The notes: generated by a model not told the origin, from the sequence alone. 64,000 bases of DNA from Cadophora sp. MPI-SDFR-AT-0126 (GCA_020747065.1 JAGMVK010000012.1:1860001-1924000), one strand, 5' to 3'; shown: positions 9,844 through 21,205, counted from the first letter of the stretch. Program-made: numbers and translations.

Positions 9844-10608
9844 ATGTCTTCATCCAACACATTGCAAAACATGTCCGACGGACGTGCCCACGACATTGTC
9901 GCCGAACAAATAATGAAAACAGAACGCGCGAGTTTCCTGAAGAGAAAGTTGGGCACGCAAAAGAAGATTGTGCAGTTGAAGAAGGAGGTGTGGCCGTTTT
10001 GTGATATTGAGTTCAAGATCATAGACAATGCAAGTCAGAAGGTTTACCTCCTTCAGACGGCTAAAGAGGATCTTGATTCTATATCCTCTCTGGTGCGTCC
10101 TTCCTCCCGGGTAGTAGCTCTTCTAATAGTTTGGCAGAAACAGAACTATCCAGAAATGGTTGCAGAATCGCTTAATTTGGATGATTTCACGACCGATGAG
10201 GACGCCAACGAAGATGACGACGGAGATAGTGGCGGGGAGATGAAGGCAAGGAGAAGAAAGATAAAGAATTTCAAGCTGAGAAAGAGACCCACAAGGACCA
10301 CTCCAACCAAAGTGAAAGTTGACAAGCTCGCGGCACGTCGTCCAGCGCATCGAGTTCCACCACCAGCGTTTATCAAATCACTCGTGTCAGGAAGGAAGCT
10401 GGGACAGTCTGGCGGGAGCGCTGTGCGAGCTCGCAAGCAAACAAGAGCAGGAAGGTTGGGGAAGAGAACTCCGCTTCCTCCATTTCCCATTCTCGAAAGT
10501 GGCGGCACACCGCTTGACCCCAGAACCGTTTTCGATGGACCTTTTGAGATAATGGAACCGAGGAAGAGCCCCAATGTCCTAGCTTATTCTGAGGCGGTAC
10601 TGGCGTAG
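9844..10608 (+). CDS. Basic unknown protein, 254 aa (or 239 aa if a 45-nt intron is removed)
   Basis: The N-terminal third is helical and charged. The middle has an acidic run (TTDEDANEDDDGDSGGE) followed by dense basic patches (KARRRKIKNFKLRKRPTR, RKQTRAGRLGKR), suggesting a nuclear or nucleic-acid-binding protein; that is inference. Positions 10093-10137 carry GTGCGT..TCTAATAG..GGCAG. This is exactly 45 nt with no in-frame stop, so it may be a 3n intron (optionally retained) that would delete 15 residues starting VRPSSR. No known domain. Confidence 0.55.
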   Translation: MSSSNTLQNMSDGRAHDIVAEQIMKTERASFLKRKLGTQKKIVQLKKEVWPFCDIEFKIIDNASQKVYLLQTAKEDLDSISSLVRPSSRVVALLIVWQKQNYPEMVAESLNLDDFTTDEDANEDDDGDSGGEMKARRRKIKNFKLRKRPTRTTPTKVKVDKLAARRPAHRVPPPAFIKSLVSGRKLGQSGGSAVRARKQTRAGRLGKRTPLPPFPILESGGTPLDPRTVFDGPFEIMEPRKSPNVLAYSEAVLA

Positions 10609-11023
10609 CAGACCGTGTATTGAATGTAGATAGGATGTCGTCTTAGTCACAGCTTCTGCAATATTACAGCCTCTTTTTCCGACGATGTGCCACCTTGCTT
10701 TGTGATACGAAAATTTGGGTGCCCCAATTCCTCTCACGTAACATGCCATACCTTCCGTGCTTATTCCTTTCTCGGGATCTCCCTAATCTAGTTGGCATTC
10801 TACAAAATTTAAAGTCGACACTTCCGATTGACATGAGTAGGGGCATGACACAACTTGCGGGTAGATAAATAGGATTGATCCTAATTAAGGACGGGAAATG
10901 GGCACGAATATTTTTGGGTGTTGTTTAATCATGCCTATCACAGAAGTTTGATGTTCATGGCTCGATTCAAGTATTTAAGAACATCCACTGCAGCCACAAA
11001 TTCAGCTCCACAGCATCGCCACT
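10609..11023. other. Intergenic, nothing seen beyond presumptive promoter
   Basis: AT-rich spacer with no frame worth calling. The last 60 bp probably hold the 5' leader of the 11024 gene. Confidence 0.4.
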
Positions 11024-11551
11024 ATGTACTTCAAGACTTTCACGTAAGCTAAATCCCTATGTACTGTGATCTTCTTCTAAACTCGCTCCAGAGCAAGTCT
11101 TACAGTATCTGTGCTGAGTCGCGGCCTCCAGGCAGCTGCTCTCCTCGGAAGCCCCGCCTCTGTCATAGAGCGTTCAAATAATTCCCCCTGTGGCCAAGTC
11201 TACATTACCGGGTTTCCAGCTCCCAACTGCAACTCGGCAGAAGCAGTCATTGCACCCATTGGATCTACAGATGCAAAGATTACACCTGTACTATGGGGCA
11301 TTCCAGATATTAAAAGCATTAGATACGGGTACGGAATCACAAATGCGACTGGGTGCTACGTCTCACCACCACGCTATCCTACTCAATACAGGTTCTACAA
11401 CCGAGACGGTCAGCATGTGGGCGCGGCCTGGTTCACCCTAGGCCAGACCAGCAGACCATGTGTTGATTTTAATAACGTTTCGGTTGTGAGCTACGATGGA
11501 GTCCAAAGGCTCGTGCCGTTTCCAGATGATCGTACACGTGTTGGGCAGTAG
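11024..11551 (+). CDS. Small secreted cysteine-containing protein, two exons, 159 aa
   Basis: Exon 1 is 20 nt (11024-11043), followed by a 48-nt intron (GTAAGC..TTCTAAAC..CTCCAG, 11044-11091) and exon 2 at 11092-11551. The phases 2+1 join to give MYFKTFTASLTVSVLSRGLQ, a typical signal peptide that the unspliced frame lacks. The mature part has four cysteines (PCGQ, NCNS, GCYV, PCVD), two sequons (NAT, NVS) and many aromatic residues. I do not recognise the fold. Size and secretion fit an effector-like or cell-wall protein. Confidence 0.65.
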
Positions 11552-12262
11552 GAAGAAGGAGAGGCTTTGTCATGTGTCAAAAGCCGCGTGATTCTCTGTG
11601 GGGGGTGTGTTTACCAGGTCGCAAGGGTCTTCAGAGCCCCATCCTCCATGTTCCTTCCTTAGCTAGTCTAGATACCAATATAAAAGCCTTCAGCATACTC
11701 TGTTTGTCATGACACCAGGGCGATGAAACTTAAACTCATTCTCAAAAGAGCTTAGAAGCATTTCGCCTGCGATTTTAAGAAGCTCTCATATTTGGGAAAA
11801 GTTGAATATGCTGCCGAAGGCCTGTTTTATCAAAAGCCAATAACTCCGGAACATTTTAGGAAATATAATATTATGGAATGTACTTAGACGTATCATGCTT
11901 TATCAATTGTCAGATTAGCTCAAGGCGCAAATCAGCCGACTGCTTTGTTGACGAGTCCAACTTTCGATGCTCGGCGGCCCTTGAGTTGGCAGAGGCTTAT
12001 ATTGGCGAAGGTAATTATTGATGTGGTGCCCACCTGGCTGCTTATGCCTAGAATAAGCCTATTCTGTTTATGTAGTCAACATATTGAGATGCTGCTCTAT
12101 TGATAAATAAGGACAAGTTTGGGATACAAAGGTGTGTTCTCATTTAAGCCTACCGAATCAGGCATATGCCATTGTCAATGTCAGATAATGTTACAGTTTA
12201 TATATGAATTCCCGCAGAATTTTCTTGCAGGTGAATTGAAGCCTGGCTATCGTCGGCTCACA
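11552..12262. other. Intergenic upstream of the chitinase
   Basis: No gene seen. One isolated satellite half-site (AGGCATATGCC) occurs near 12,161, showing that the hairpin family also occurs as single copies. Confidence 0.4.
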
Positions 12263-14110
12263 ATGTGGAGCACTTTGAAACTCCCTGCTGTTGCCGTGCT
12301 TTGTTTCGTACCGTGGTGCAGTGGGATACAAGAAGCGAAGCGGCAAGAGAATTCCAGCTGTTCCAAGTATCGCACAGCAGCTTATTACGCCAACTGGTAA
12401 GTTTGTTATTCCGATATGAACAGAAGCTAAGTATCAAGGGATATTTACCAAAGAAAATTCTTCCCCAAGGATTTACCCATTGACCAGCTTACTCATGTGC
12501 TGTATGCGTTTGCAAATATAAACCCGTTCACAGGACAAGTGTTAGATTCTCTTCAGTCCAGCAGCTTTGTTCGCTAATATCTTTCCAGTTATCTCTCCGA
12601 TCCAGAGGCTGATACTTCCATTCAATTTGGGGACCAGACGGCAACTCAGATAGGGGCTCAGCTCTACGGGTGTCTGGGACAATTGTATTCTATCAAGAAA
12701 AATCGGAACCTGAAGGTCCTTCTCTCGATCGGTGGCGCGACATACTCTCAAAACTTTGCGGGCCCTGCTTCGTCGGAACAGGGTCGGACTTTGTTCGCTT
12801 CCTCTGCGGTGGATCTCGTCAAGAACCTTGGACTTGACGGCCTGGATGTCAATTGGGAGTATCCTGTTGATGAAGCTGAGGCCGCCAACCTTGTGTTACT
12901 CTTAAAAGAGACCAGAAGACAACTCGATCAATATGGCGACTCCTTGCACACAACGTATCACTTTGAACTTACATTCGCAGCGCCCGCAGGTCCTTCAAAC
13001 TATCGAAAATTAGACTTAGCAGCCATGGACCAATATCTCGACTTTTGGAACTTGATGGCATATGACTACGCGGGGAGCTGGTTAGTTCCTAGGATCACGG
13101 GGCACCAAGCAAACCTATTCTCTGCCGGAGACGCCTCTACTCCTTTCGATACTAAGTCCAGTGTTGACTACTACACTTCTCACGGCGTGGCGTCCCACAA
13201 AATTGTCCTAGGAATGCCTATTTACGGCCGATCATTTACGAAGACTAAAGGACTTGGACAATCCTTCGGGGCCGTAGGGACTGGTACTTGGGAAGAAGGG
13301 GTATACGACTACAAGTCTCTGCCAATGGATGGTTCTTCTGAAATCTACGATGAGAAGCTTGGCGCAAGCTATAGTTGGGACCCAACCAAGCAGGAACTGA
13401 TCAGCTATGATACCGCGGAGGCTGGTCGTCAAAAGGCCCGATGGATCAAGAGTATGAATCTAGGAGGTGTAATGTGGTGGGAAAGCAGTGCAGACAAGAA
13501 GGGAGGGGATAGTCTAATTGAAAATGTGGTTCTGGAGCTAGGAGACTGCATTCAACATGCAGCAAACAATTTGGATTTCCCGGACTCTTCATACGACAAC
13601 GTTCGCAACCCACCTGTCTCGCAATTGCCATCGGTGACTGCCTCTATCGGGTCTCAATATCGTTCCACCGAACCGCAAACGCATTCTGACATAGTTTGCA
13701 CAACACAAGTGCCCTTCGATGTGGGCACAGGCACCGCACTTATCTCGCTACCGCTTTCATGGCTATCCTTGTTATCTTCATCTTCAGCATCTTCAGCATC
13801 TTCAGCATCTTCGGCATCTTCGATATCTTCAACACCTCCGACACCCTCATCCTCAACCTCTTCAACGCCTTCAAAATCTTCAACATCTTCAACATCCTCA
13901 ACATCTTCAACACTAGCAACACCATCAACATCTTCGACGTCACGTTCAGGAACCTGGGAACCAAATTCTTGTAGCTCTGAAGGTTCCATACCGTGTATAT
14001 CCCTCCTCACACAAACGCTTGGTCAATCTATCTTATACACGACTATAACCACGAATATTCCTGTTGCCACAACAACCATAGTAACTGTTGTCTTCGCCAC
14101 GCGAAGGTGA
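12263..14110 (+). CDS. GH18 chitinase with a Ser-rich tail, three exons, 585 aa
   Basis: Exons are 12263-12396, 12439-12540 and 12589-14110; phases 2+1 and 2+1 close exactly. The introns are 42 and 48 nt, the second with GCTAATA and TTTCCAG. A signal peptide (MWSTLKLPAVAVLCFVPW) precedes the TIM barrel. The motifs are YYANW, THVLYAFANI, VLLSIGGATYS, the catalytic segment DGLDVNWEYP (D162-E169), MAYDYAGSW, LGMPIYGRSF and GVMWWESSADK. Secreted family 18 enzymes cleave beta-1,4-GlcNAc polymers, with Glu (E169 here) as proton donor. The middle Asp of DxxDxDxE is Asn (N167), which would be expected to lower or alter activity. A low-complexity SS/ST tract (about residues 455-520, TCT/TCA/GCA triplets) follows. 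No LysM or chitin-binding module was seen. Confidence 0.9.
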
Positions 14111-14269
14111 ATCCGTGGGCGAAGAAAATCATGAGGAAGCAAGCACCTGAAGAGTGACTAGAGTTATTGTTGTATTGCTTTTCACAATAAATTCTTTTGC
14201 CACCTGTGCTTACCTCAGGCTGAGAATTACTACAAAATGAAAAGTGGGGTTATGTATTCGAGGACAACC

Positions 14270-16790
14270 TTCTCGTCCTAGGCTATTTTGTGCCAATTTC
14301 AAGAATACGCAGATTTAAGCATACACCCCCAAGACAAGCGATGGGGAGGATATTTTTGTGTAGGCTTAATTCTATGCATGTATAGATTTAAGTATATGTC
14401 ATTGTGATAAGTGATGCCGGGAAACCCAGTGAGGAAATCTTTCCTCATATGCTGAACTTGCGTATGCCTAAAATTGAGTCTGCAGAAAAGGCGCCCCACC
14501 CGCCCTTTTTCCCCGTGTCTCTTGATTTGGGGCATGCGCAATTTTGAGCATATGCCCCCCAAACAAGCGACGGTGGGGGGAGGGCCTTTTCTGCACACTC
14601 AGTGTGAAGCATATGCAGATTTGAATGTGTGCCTGGAGGCAAGCCCTATGGCGGGGTGGGGGTGCGGCCTTCTCTGCGGACTCAGTTTTAAGCCGATGCA
14701 GATTTAAGCGACCAGCTGATCCTTCTGGTAGAGATTCGGTTTAGGCAGACTCAGTTTAGTCATTCGCAGATTTGGATACATGTCCAGACAAGTGATGCCG
14801 TGAAAAACCTCCCAATGAAATCTTTCTCGACTTAGTCAGTCTCTTGTCACAAGGGCATACACTTAAATCTCTGTATGCCTAGGATTAAGTCTGTATAAAG
14901 GAATCCTTCCCGTCGTCTGTCACATGGGAGCCTAACCTTAAATCTGCGCATACCTTGAATCAAGAAGGTCGTACCATGCCCCCGGCACTTGTCTCGGGAG
15001 TATATGCCTCCCACCTCCTCCCACGGCTTGTCTTGGGCCATATCCGTAGGTCTGCGTATGCTAAAGCTTGAGGCTACACGACAGGGTTCTCCACTGTCGC
15101 TTGTCTCGGGCGCATATGCTTGATCTGGGTATGCCTAATTAAATGTTGGTAAAGAAGGGTCTCACCCTAACCCCTCCGAGTGCATGTCTCGGGGGGCATA
15201 TTCTTTATTTGGCGTATGCCCAAAATCAAGAGCCCCACAACCATCCCCCTATGGGCGCTAGCCTTGGGGGCATATGCCTAATAATATGCCTCCCACCTCC
15301 TTAACTTGGCGTATACCCAAAATCAAGAACCCCGCACCCCCTATCCCGAGTGCATGTCTCGGGGGCATATGCTTAAATCTTTGTATGCCCAAAATCAAGA
15401 ACCCCGCACGCCTACCCCGAGTGCATGTCTCAGGGGCATATGCTTCAACTTGTGTATGCCCAAAAGCAAGAACCCCGCACCCATCCCCCCTATGGGCGCT
15501 AGTCTTGGGCGCATATACTCAAATTTGCGTACATCTAAAACCAAGTCTCAAGGAAATACAAGCATATACCTTTTTAAAATTCGACGCTGAGAAGATACTT
15601 ATTTACAGACTTGATTTTAAGCATACATCCACAGAATCAACCTTGAGGATATGCAGATGCAAGTATTTTTCTCTGAGACAAAGCGACCGGGAGGGGGGTC
15701 CGTGTAGTATAAGTTACTTGTAAACTCAATTTAGGCATATGCAGTTTAGGTATATGCCCTTATGACAGGCACTGGGAGGGGTCGAAGCGGGGGCGGGGCT
15801 GGGGGTGCGGCCTTCTGTGCAGATTCAATCTTCGGCATATGCAAGTTAAGTAGATGCCCCCAAGACAAGTCCCGGAATGGGGTGGGGTACGGCTTTCTTG
15901 ATTTTAGGAATACGCAGATTTAAACATATGCCCTTATGAAAGTAGTGGGAAAGGGGGGGGGGGGGGGGGGGGGGAGGGGGAACGGGCGGTTTAAGGTGCG
16001 GCCATCTTGATTTTACGTATACGCAAATTCAAGTATATCCCTTAAACAAGCGACTGCAAGGGGTTGAAAGGGCCTCCCTTCTACTGACCAGTTTTAAACA
16101 TACGCAGATTTAGCTATGTGCCTTAAAACCAGCCCTAGGACGGGGATAAAGTGCCGCCTTCTGTGCAGACTCTGTTTAAAGTATATGCAGATTTAGGCAT
16201 ATAATCTGTAGGGCAAGCAACCAGCTGATAGATATGTGTAGATTAGTTTTAGGCAGACTTAGTTTAGGTATACGCAGGTTTGGGTCCCGATGAGGGATGA
16301 TGCCGAGGAAATTCGCTAGGAAATCCTTCTCGAGACTTGGGTTTGAGCATTCGAATATTTGAGTATAGGCCCCCGTGAATGGGAAAATTCTCGGCGCCGT
16401 TGTGAGAAGGGCATAGGATAAAATTTGCGCATGTTTGTTTCTCGATTCAGAGATCCTCGGCGTGGCTGTTATGGAAGCATGTGCTTATTTTCCGTATCCC
16501 TGGATTGAGTTGTCTCTGGTGGATATGCTTGAATAGCCGTATGCCTAAAAACTAAGTCTCAAGAAGGATTTCGTCAAAGTTTTCCCGGCATCACTTGTCG
16601 CAAAGGCATATGCTTAAGTTTATACATGTTTAGAATTAAATCTGCACAGAATTTACCCCCTCCCCCCCCCCCCTCACACATTTCTTGTCTCAGGGGCAGA
16701 AGCTTAAATCTACGTATGCTTAAAACTAACTCTCGGGAAGGATCTCCTCAGAAGTTTCTGCCCGGTGTCACTTGTTGCGAGAGCAAACAA
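14270..16790. repeat. Dense array of the 26-nt hairpin satellite, with orientation switches
   Basis: About 25 copies of a unit of roughly 75-110 bp. Each is anchored on GGCATACGC, spacer AGATTTAA, then GCATATGCC, a near-palindrome. Linkers alternate between ACAAGCGACGG/GGGTGCGGCCTTCT, TGCAGACTCAATTTTA and GATGCCGAGGAAATCC types. Units run one way to about 14,840, the other way at 14,845-15,545, back again to about 16,330, then reverse to 16,780. A 22-nt G run lies at 15953-15974 and C runs near 16,656-16,673. Open frames across the block only encode repeat-derived peptides. Confidence 0.85.
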
Positions 16791-16816
16791 TTTGCTCACA
16801 GTTTGCTAACAAATTG

Positions 16817-16933
16817 TACACACACACACAATTTATTAACGCCCGGCGGCTAACCCGATAGGGCAACTATTGTATAGTAGTAATAGTTGCCCTATCGGGT
16901 TAGCCGCCGGGCGTAATAAATTGTGTGTGTGTA
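16817..16933. repeat. Fold-back hairpin element B (arms of about 50 bp)
   Basis: Left arm about 16817-16871 and right arm about 16881-16933 are reverse complements with one 1-nt bulge. They include ACGCCCGGCGGCTAACCC and its complement, and both ends terminate in (CA)n/(TG)n runs. The loop is about 9 nt (GTATAGTAG). It lies about 300 bp upstream of HET gene 1 and closes the array to its left. No coding capacity; best described as a MITE-like or fold-back insertion. Confidence 0.85.
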
Positions 16934-17095
16934 AAAATAATGTGAGCACAGACTATCTCAGCCACTTTTGGCTGACTGTGGCTTGTTCGTCATCCTGTGT
17001 CCTCTTCGTACCAGGCCACTGCCGTAAACGGTTGGGGCATGACATCCAGCCACTGTGTCCTGTGCACTTAGAATCTGGGGAGCTGACCGGGGAGG

Positions 17096-17103
17096 TATAT
17101 AAA
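17096..17103 (+). promoter_or_regulatory. TATA box for HET gene 1
   Basis: TATATAAA lies 125 bp upstream of the ATG at 17228, just downstream of the hairpin element. Confidence 0.4.
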
Positions 17104-17227
17104 CCCGAAGCGTTGCATTTTCTATCTTTGTGGCGAGGATATTTGGTCTGTTGACCATCCGACCTGAGCCCCCTCAACCAACCTCCAACACCGACTCCCC
17201 AAATTGGTATTAATACTATCAAAGACA

Positions 17228-19342
17228 ATGGCAACAGAGTCCTCTTTCTGCTCCAGGTGCAAACCTGCTCTTGAATTGGTGTCTGCCAAGCCGATATCGG
17301 GCCACGACCTTGTGAACACACGAAATCCTTTGTGGACGACGCCGTATCCAGAGCTGAAGCAGGCAGCTATCGCTGGTTGTCGAATCTGTGCCGGGGTTTA
17401 CGCCTACGCCCTCAATCCGCATCCCCTATCAAATCCCAGACAAACTTATCTCGTGGGCCTCTCGGAACAGCGCCGAGAGCTCATCAGCATCGAGTGTACC
17501 TTAACAAGGCATGGGGACGCCTTTCAATTCGTGTTCTGGGGTCCAGAGGAGCAATTGCTTGGGGGGGACGACCGATTGGGTCACCCTAGCTACGGCTATC
17601 TTATCTATCAACTCTTTCCAGCCAGCTCGGTTCGCCACCTTGGCCCACTCGAACCGTGGGGGTCAAGTCTTAGGCCACCATATCGACCGCTTCTTCAAGA
17701 TTGGATTATGTCTTGCGCTCAGAGGCACCCAGAGTGTAGAGTGCCGAATGCTGATAAGAAATGGATCCCAAGCCGGCTTATAGATGTTGGCACCGTCGAG
17801 CATTCCGGGTACGATCCTCACTTGGTTATCACCAATAAGGACCCGGCAGTTTCACAACCTCCTTATGTGACGCTGAGCCACAGATGGCAAGAAAATATGC
17901 CAACCCTGACTATCAACAACCTCGAGTCGCTCGAGACTCGCTTGCCTGAGGCACTGCCAAAGACATTCCGGGATGCGATCCTTCTTACAAGGGAGCTCGG
18001 CTTAAGATATCTTTGGATTGATTGCTTGTGCATTTTGCAAGACTCGACGCACGACTGGCGCCAGGAAAGCTCGGTCATGGGCAAGATTTACAGCAACTGC
18101 GAGTTGAATCTTGCGGCCACTTGGGCTAGTGACGGCGGAGATGGCCTCTTTGCGAATTATGCGGAAACGACCGATGCCCCGTGGCTAGATATCACGATCG
18201 AATGCAATTGGAATACGGACGAGAGAGCCAGATTTGAAACATATTACCTGGTCAGAGACACCATCTGGAGGTCGAACGTCATGGACTGCGAGCTCCACGG
18301 CAGGGGGTGGGTGTTTCCCGAGAGACTGCTTTCACCAAGGACGGTTCACTTTGGCAAGAGCGGAATATTCTGGGAATGTCGTCACCTACAAGCATGCACA
18401 CTTCGATCCAAGGACTCTCTCTCTGAGCTAAGCTGGGCTGGAGCCTATATGGACCGCATGGGAGGAAGTCCAAAAGGCCCGATACTGAAAAATTGGAAGG
18501 CAGACCTAATCCAGAAGAAGGCGCAATACGACTCGGGAACTATCTCCTTGGGCGGACTGTACCAACAGTGGGACAGCGTGGTCACTGCGTATACGAGCAC
18601 TGGTTTAACCAAGTGTACCGATCGGCTCGTCGCACTCTCAGGTATTGCCCAGAGTACACAGGAGATCTTGGGTGACGAATATATCGCTGGTCTGTGGCGA
18701 AAGACGCTTGTGTGGGACCTATGCTGGTCTTCCACTGCACCGGCGGCGGTAATGACTTCAGTAAGTTCGCAAACATCAAATCCAGCCCCTTCTTGGTCTT
18801 GGGCGTCCATTGATGCCACGCCTCATGGCGTCAGCCGCCCGTTTGTGGCCTTCCCTCACGAGCACCATGTCGTCACCGAGGTAATTGGCGTTACCTTGGA
18901 ACCTCTTGGTGCAGATGCCACTGAACCCTCAATTTCCGCTACTCTGACGCTGCGTGGCGTGATACTCCCGTTACCGGCTATTGGACCAGAGGCCGCGGAA
19001 TCTTCATTCCCAAATTCGCCGGGTTCCTTCGACATGACACGACTTATATCAGCCAGCACCGATATAGAGTGTCGATACGACAACTATGATTTACAAACCG
19101 TGACGTCGGATATATTTTGCTTGCATCTCTACGTAAGTAACGAGGGACATATAGGTTTTCCGGGTTGGTTCGTCTTGCATGGGCTTTTGTTACGGCGAAC
19201 AGGCGCAGACCATGATAAGTACAAGAGGATAGGCGTATTTACACTGCACCTACGAGATATTGTCGAGTATTATCTGCTGCTAGATAGCATCAGCCGCTCC
19301 AAAGGCGAAGGGGCACAGTTTCGGCTTGTAAGGATTGTTTGA
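17228..19342 (+). CDS. HET-domain protein 1 (heterokaryon-incompatibility type), 704 aa
   Basis: Start is the ATG of ACAATGGCAACAGAG; the upstream in-frame codons have no ATG. The N-terminus has a paired-cysteine motif (CSRCKP, then CRIC about 40 residues later) common in TOL/HET-6-like proteins. The HET domain proper spans about residues 215-370: YVTLSHRWQ, LRYLWIDCLCILQD, WRQESSVMGKIYSNCELNLAAT. The GRGWVFPERLLSPRTVHFG segment and a long C-terminal region follow. HET proteins trigger cell death on non-self recognition in filamentous ascomycetes; partner and specificity cannot be read here. Single exon, intact. A 3' flank without features runs to about 19,540. Confidence 0.9.
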   Translation: MATESSFCSRCKPALELVSAKPISGHDLVNTRNPLWTTPYPELKQAAIAGCRICAGVYAYALNPHPLSNPRQTYLVGLSEQRRELISIECTLTRHGDAFQFVFWGPEEQLLGGDDRLGHPSYGYLIYQLFPASSVRHLGPLEPWGSSLRPPYRPLLQDWIMSCAQRHPECRVPNADKKWIPSRLIDVGTVEHSGYDPHLVITNKDPAVSQPPYVTLSHRWQENMPTLTINNLESLETRLPEALPKTFRDAILLTRELGLRYLWIDCLCILQDSTHDWRQESSVMGKIYSNCELNLAATWASDGGDGLFANYAETTDAPWLDITIECNWNTDERARFETYYLVRDTIWRSNVMDCELHGRGWVFPERLLSPRTVHFGKSGIFWECRHLQACTLRSKDSLSELSWAGAYMDRMGGSPKGPILKNWKADLIQKKAQYDSGTISLGGLYQQWDSVVTAYTSTGLTKCTDRLVALSGIAQSTQEILGDEYIAGLWRKTLVWDLCWSSTAPAAVMTSVSSQTSNPAPSWSWASIDATPHGVSRPFVAFPHEHHVVTEVIGVTLEPLGADATEPSISATLTLRGVILPLPAIGPEAAESSFPNSPGSFDMTRLISASTDIECRYDNYDLQTVTSDIFCLHLYVSNEGHIGFPGWFVLHGLLLRRTGADHDKYKRIGVFTLHLRDIVEYYLLLDSISRSKGEGAQFRLVRIV

Positions 19343-19544
19343 AAGACTTTACTACCTTCAACACTTTGTATAGTACAGTTGCCAGGCTGTGTGTAAAGTT
19401 GCTTCACAATGTCTGCTTTTTGTATAGTATAAGGATTAAGTGACTGTTCGAACGATTTCGAAAGAATGTGTAAGTTACTGTAATGGCAGAGTGGTCTGTG
19501 CTCAGAATTTTCTAAGGCGAACTGGGACGAAACCGATTTTGCAA

Positions 19545-21205
19545 GTGACTATAACAAATTGTACGCAGATGTACGCATATTCTATCAAGACAAGCGACAC
19601 GGGGAAGGTGGCGGCGCTTTTTTTGCAGACTCAATTGAGGCACACGCAAATTAGTCATATGCCACCGAGACAAGTGCCGGCAAGAGGATAAGGCACGACG
19701 ACCTTCTTAATTTAAGGCAGACACAGATTTAAGCATATGGCCCAAGATTAGCGACCGTCGGGGGCCCTTTCTGCAGACTCGGTTCCAAGCATATGCAGAT
19801 TCCAGTATATGCACCTAGGATAAGCAAGCAGCGGATACTTCTGCGTCGATTTATCTCCGGGCAGACCTAGTTCTAGGGATACGCAGATTTGGATGCATGT
19901 CCTAGTGACAAGTGTGCCGTGGAATGACTCCGAGGAAATTCCTTCTCGCGAATTTGGTTTTGAGCATACGAACATTTAGGGACTGACCCCAAACCAGGCG
20001 ACCATCGGTGGGTGACGCTGCTTTATGCCAGACTTACTTTCAGCATACGCAGATTTAAGCATATACTCCCAAGACAAGGGCTAGGAAAGGGGAAGGGGCA
20101 CAGCTTTCTGTGCAGACTTAACTTTTGGCATGTGTAGATTTAAGTATACGCTCTCACCATAAAGCGACCGGTTAATACATTTGTGCAGACTCGGTGTTAA
20201 GCATACTTAGATTTAGGTATCTGCCCTCGCGACAAGAGACGCCAGGGAAATCCGCTAGGAAATCCTTCTTGAGACTTGAGTCTGGGCATATGCAGAGTAA
20301 AGCATATGCTCTCGAGACACAAGCGGGGTCTCAATTTTTAGGAATGCGCAAATCAAACATATGCCCCCAGTGCAAGCGAGACAGGTGGTGAGAAAAGGGT
20401 GGTACGACATTCTTGATTTCAGGCATACGCTGATTTAAGCATATACCCTCGAGGACAAGCGACAGCGGTCGGGGACGCTGTTTTGCAGACTTAAGCAAAC
20501 GCAGATTTAGGCATATGCCCCTAAGATAAGCGAGACAAGTGCCGGGAAGTGGGTGGGGCTGACACTTCTTGATTTCAGGCACACGGAGATTTAAGCATAT
20601 GCCCCCAAGATAAGCGAGACAAGTGCTGGAAAGGTGGTGGGAACGCCCCTCTTAATTCAAGGCATACGCAGATTTAAGCATAGGCCCTCGAGACAACCAA
20701 CGGCTGTGGGGACGCTGTTGTGCAGAATTAATCTAAGCATACGCCCCCAAGACAAGAGATGGTGGGGAATCCCTTTTTATAGACTTAGTTTTGGGCATAC
20801 GTAGATTTAAGCATCTGCTCCCGAAACAAGCGACGGGTTGCGGGGAACGCTGATGTGCGGACTCAAATTTGGGGCATACGCAGATTTTAATTACATGCCC
20901 CCTTGACAAGTATCGTAAGGTGACTGCGTTCCCAGCTTTGGGTATACGCAGATACAAACATATGCCTTGAGACACATCCCAGGAAGGGACTGGAAGTGCG
21001 GCTTGCTGTACAAATCCAACCAAGTTGAAGCATACGCAGATATATTCATATGACGCCGGGAAATTCTTCGGGATATTCTCTAGGCATAGGCAGATTCAGG
21101 CACATGCCCTCGTGAACAGGGAGGCCAAAAACACCCTCATATGTAAACATAAATCTAAGGCATACGCAAATGAGGTATATGCTTCATGGCAAGTGACGCG
21201 ACCAG
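19545..21205. repeat. Hairpin satellite array, mostly one orientation
   Basis: About 18 units with cores such as GGCATACGCTGATTTAAGC and linkers ATGCCCCCAAGACAAGCGAC, CGGGAAGTGGGTGGGG and CTTCTTGATTTCAGG. Spacing is about 75-110 bp. The copies here are the best preserved after those at 63 kb. The array follows HET gene 1 and ends before the small Cys-rich gene at 21.4 kb. Confidence 0.85.

Noticed and set aside
13654..14010. 118-codon antisense frame rich in EDVEDAEDAED and plus-strand FSIFSIFSIF frames
   Set aside because: Shadows of the Ser-rich trinucleotide tract of the chitinase.
15953..15974. 22-nt G run as a G-quadruplex regulatory site
   Set aside because: A homopolymer within a satellite is more simply explained by slippage or assembly uncertainty.
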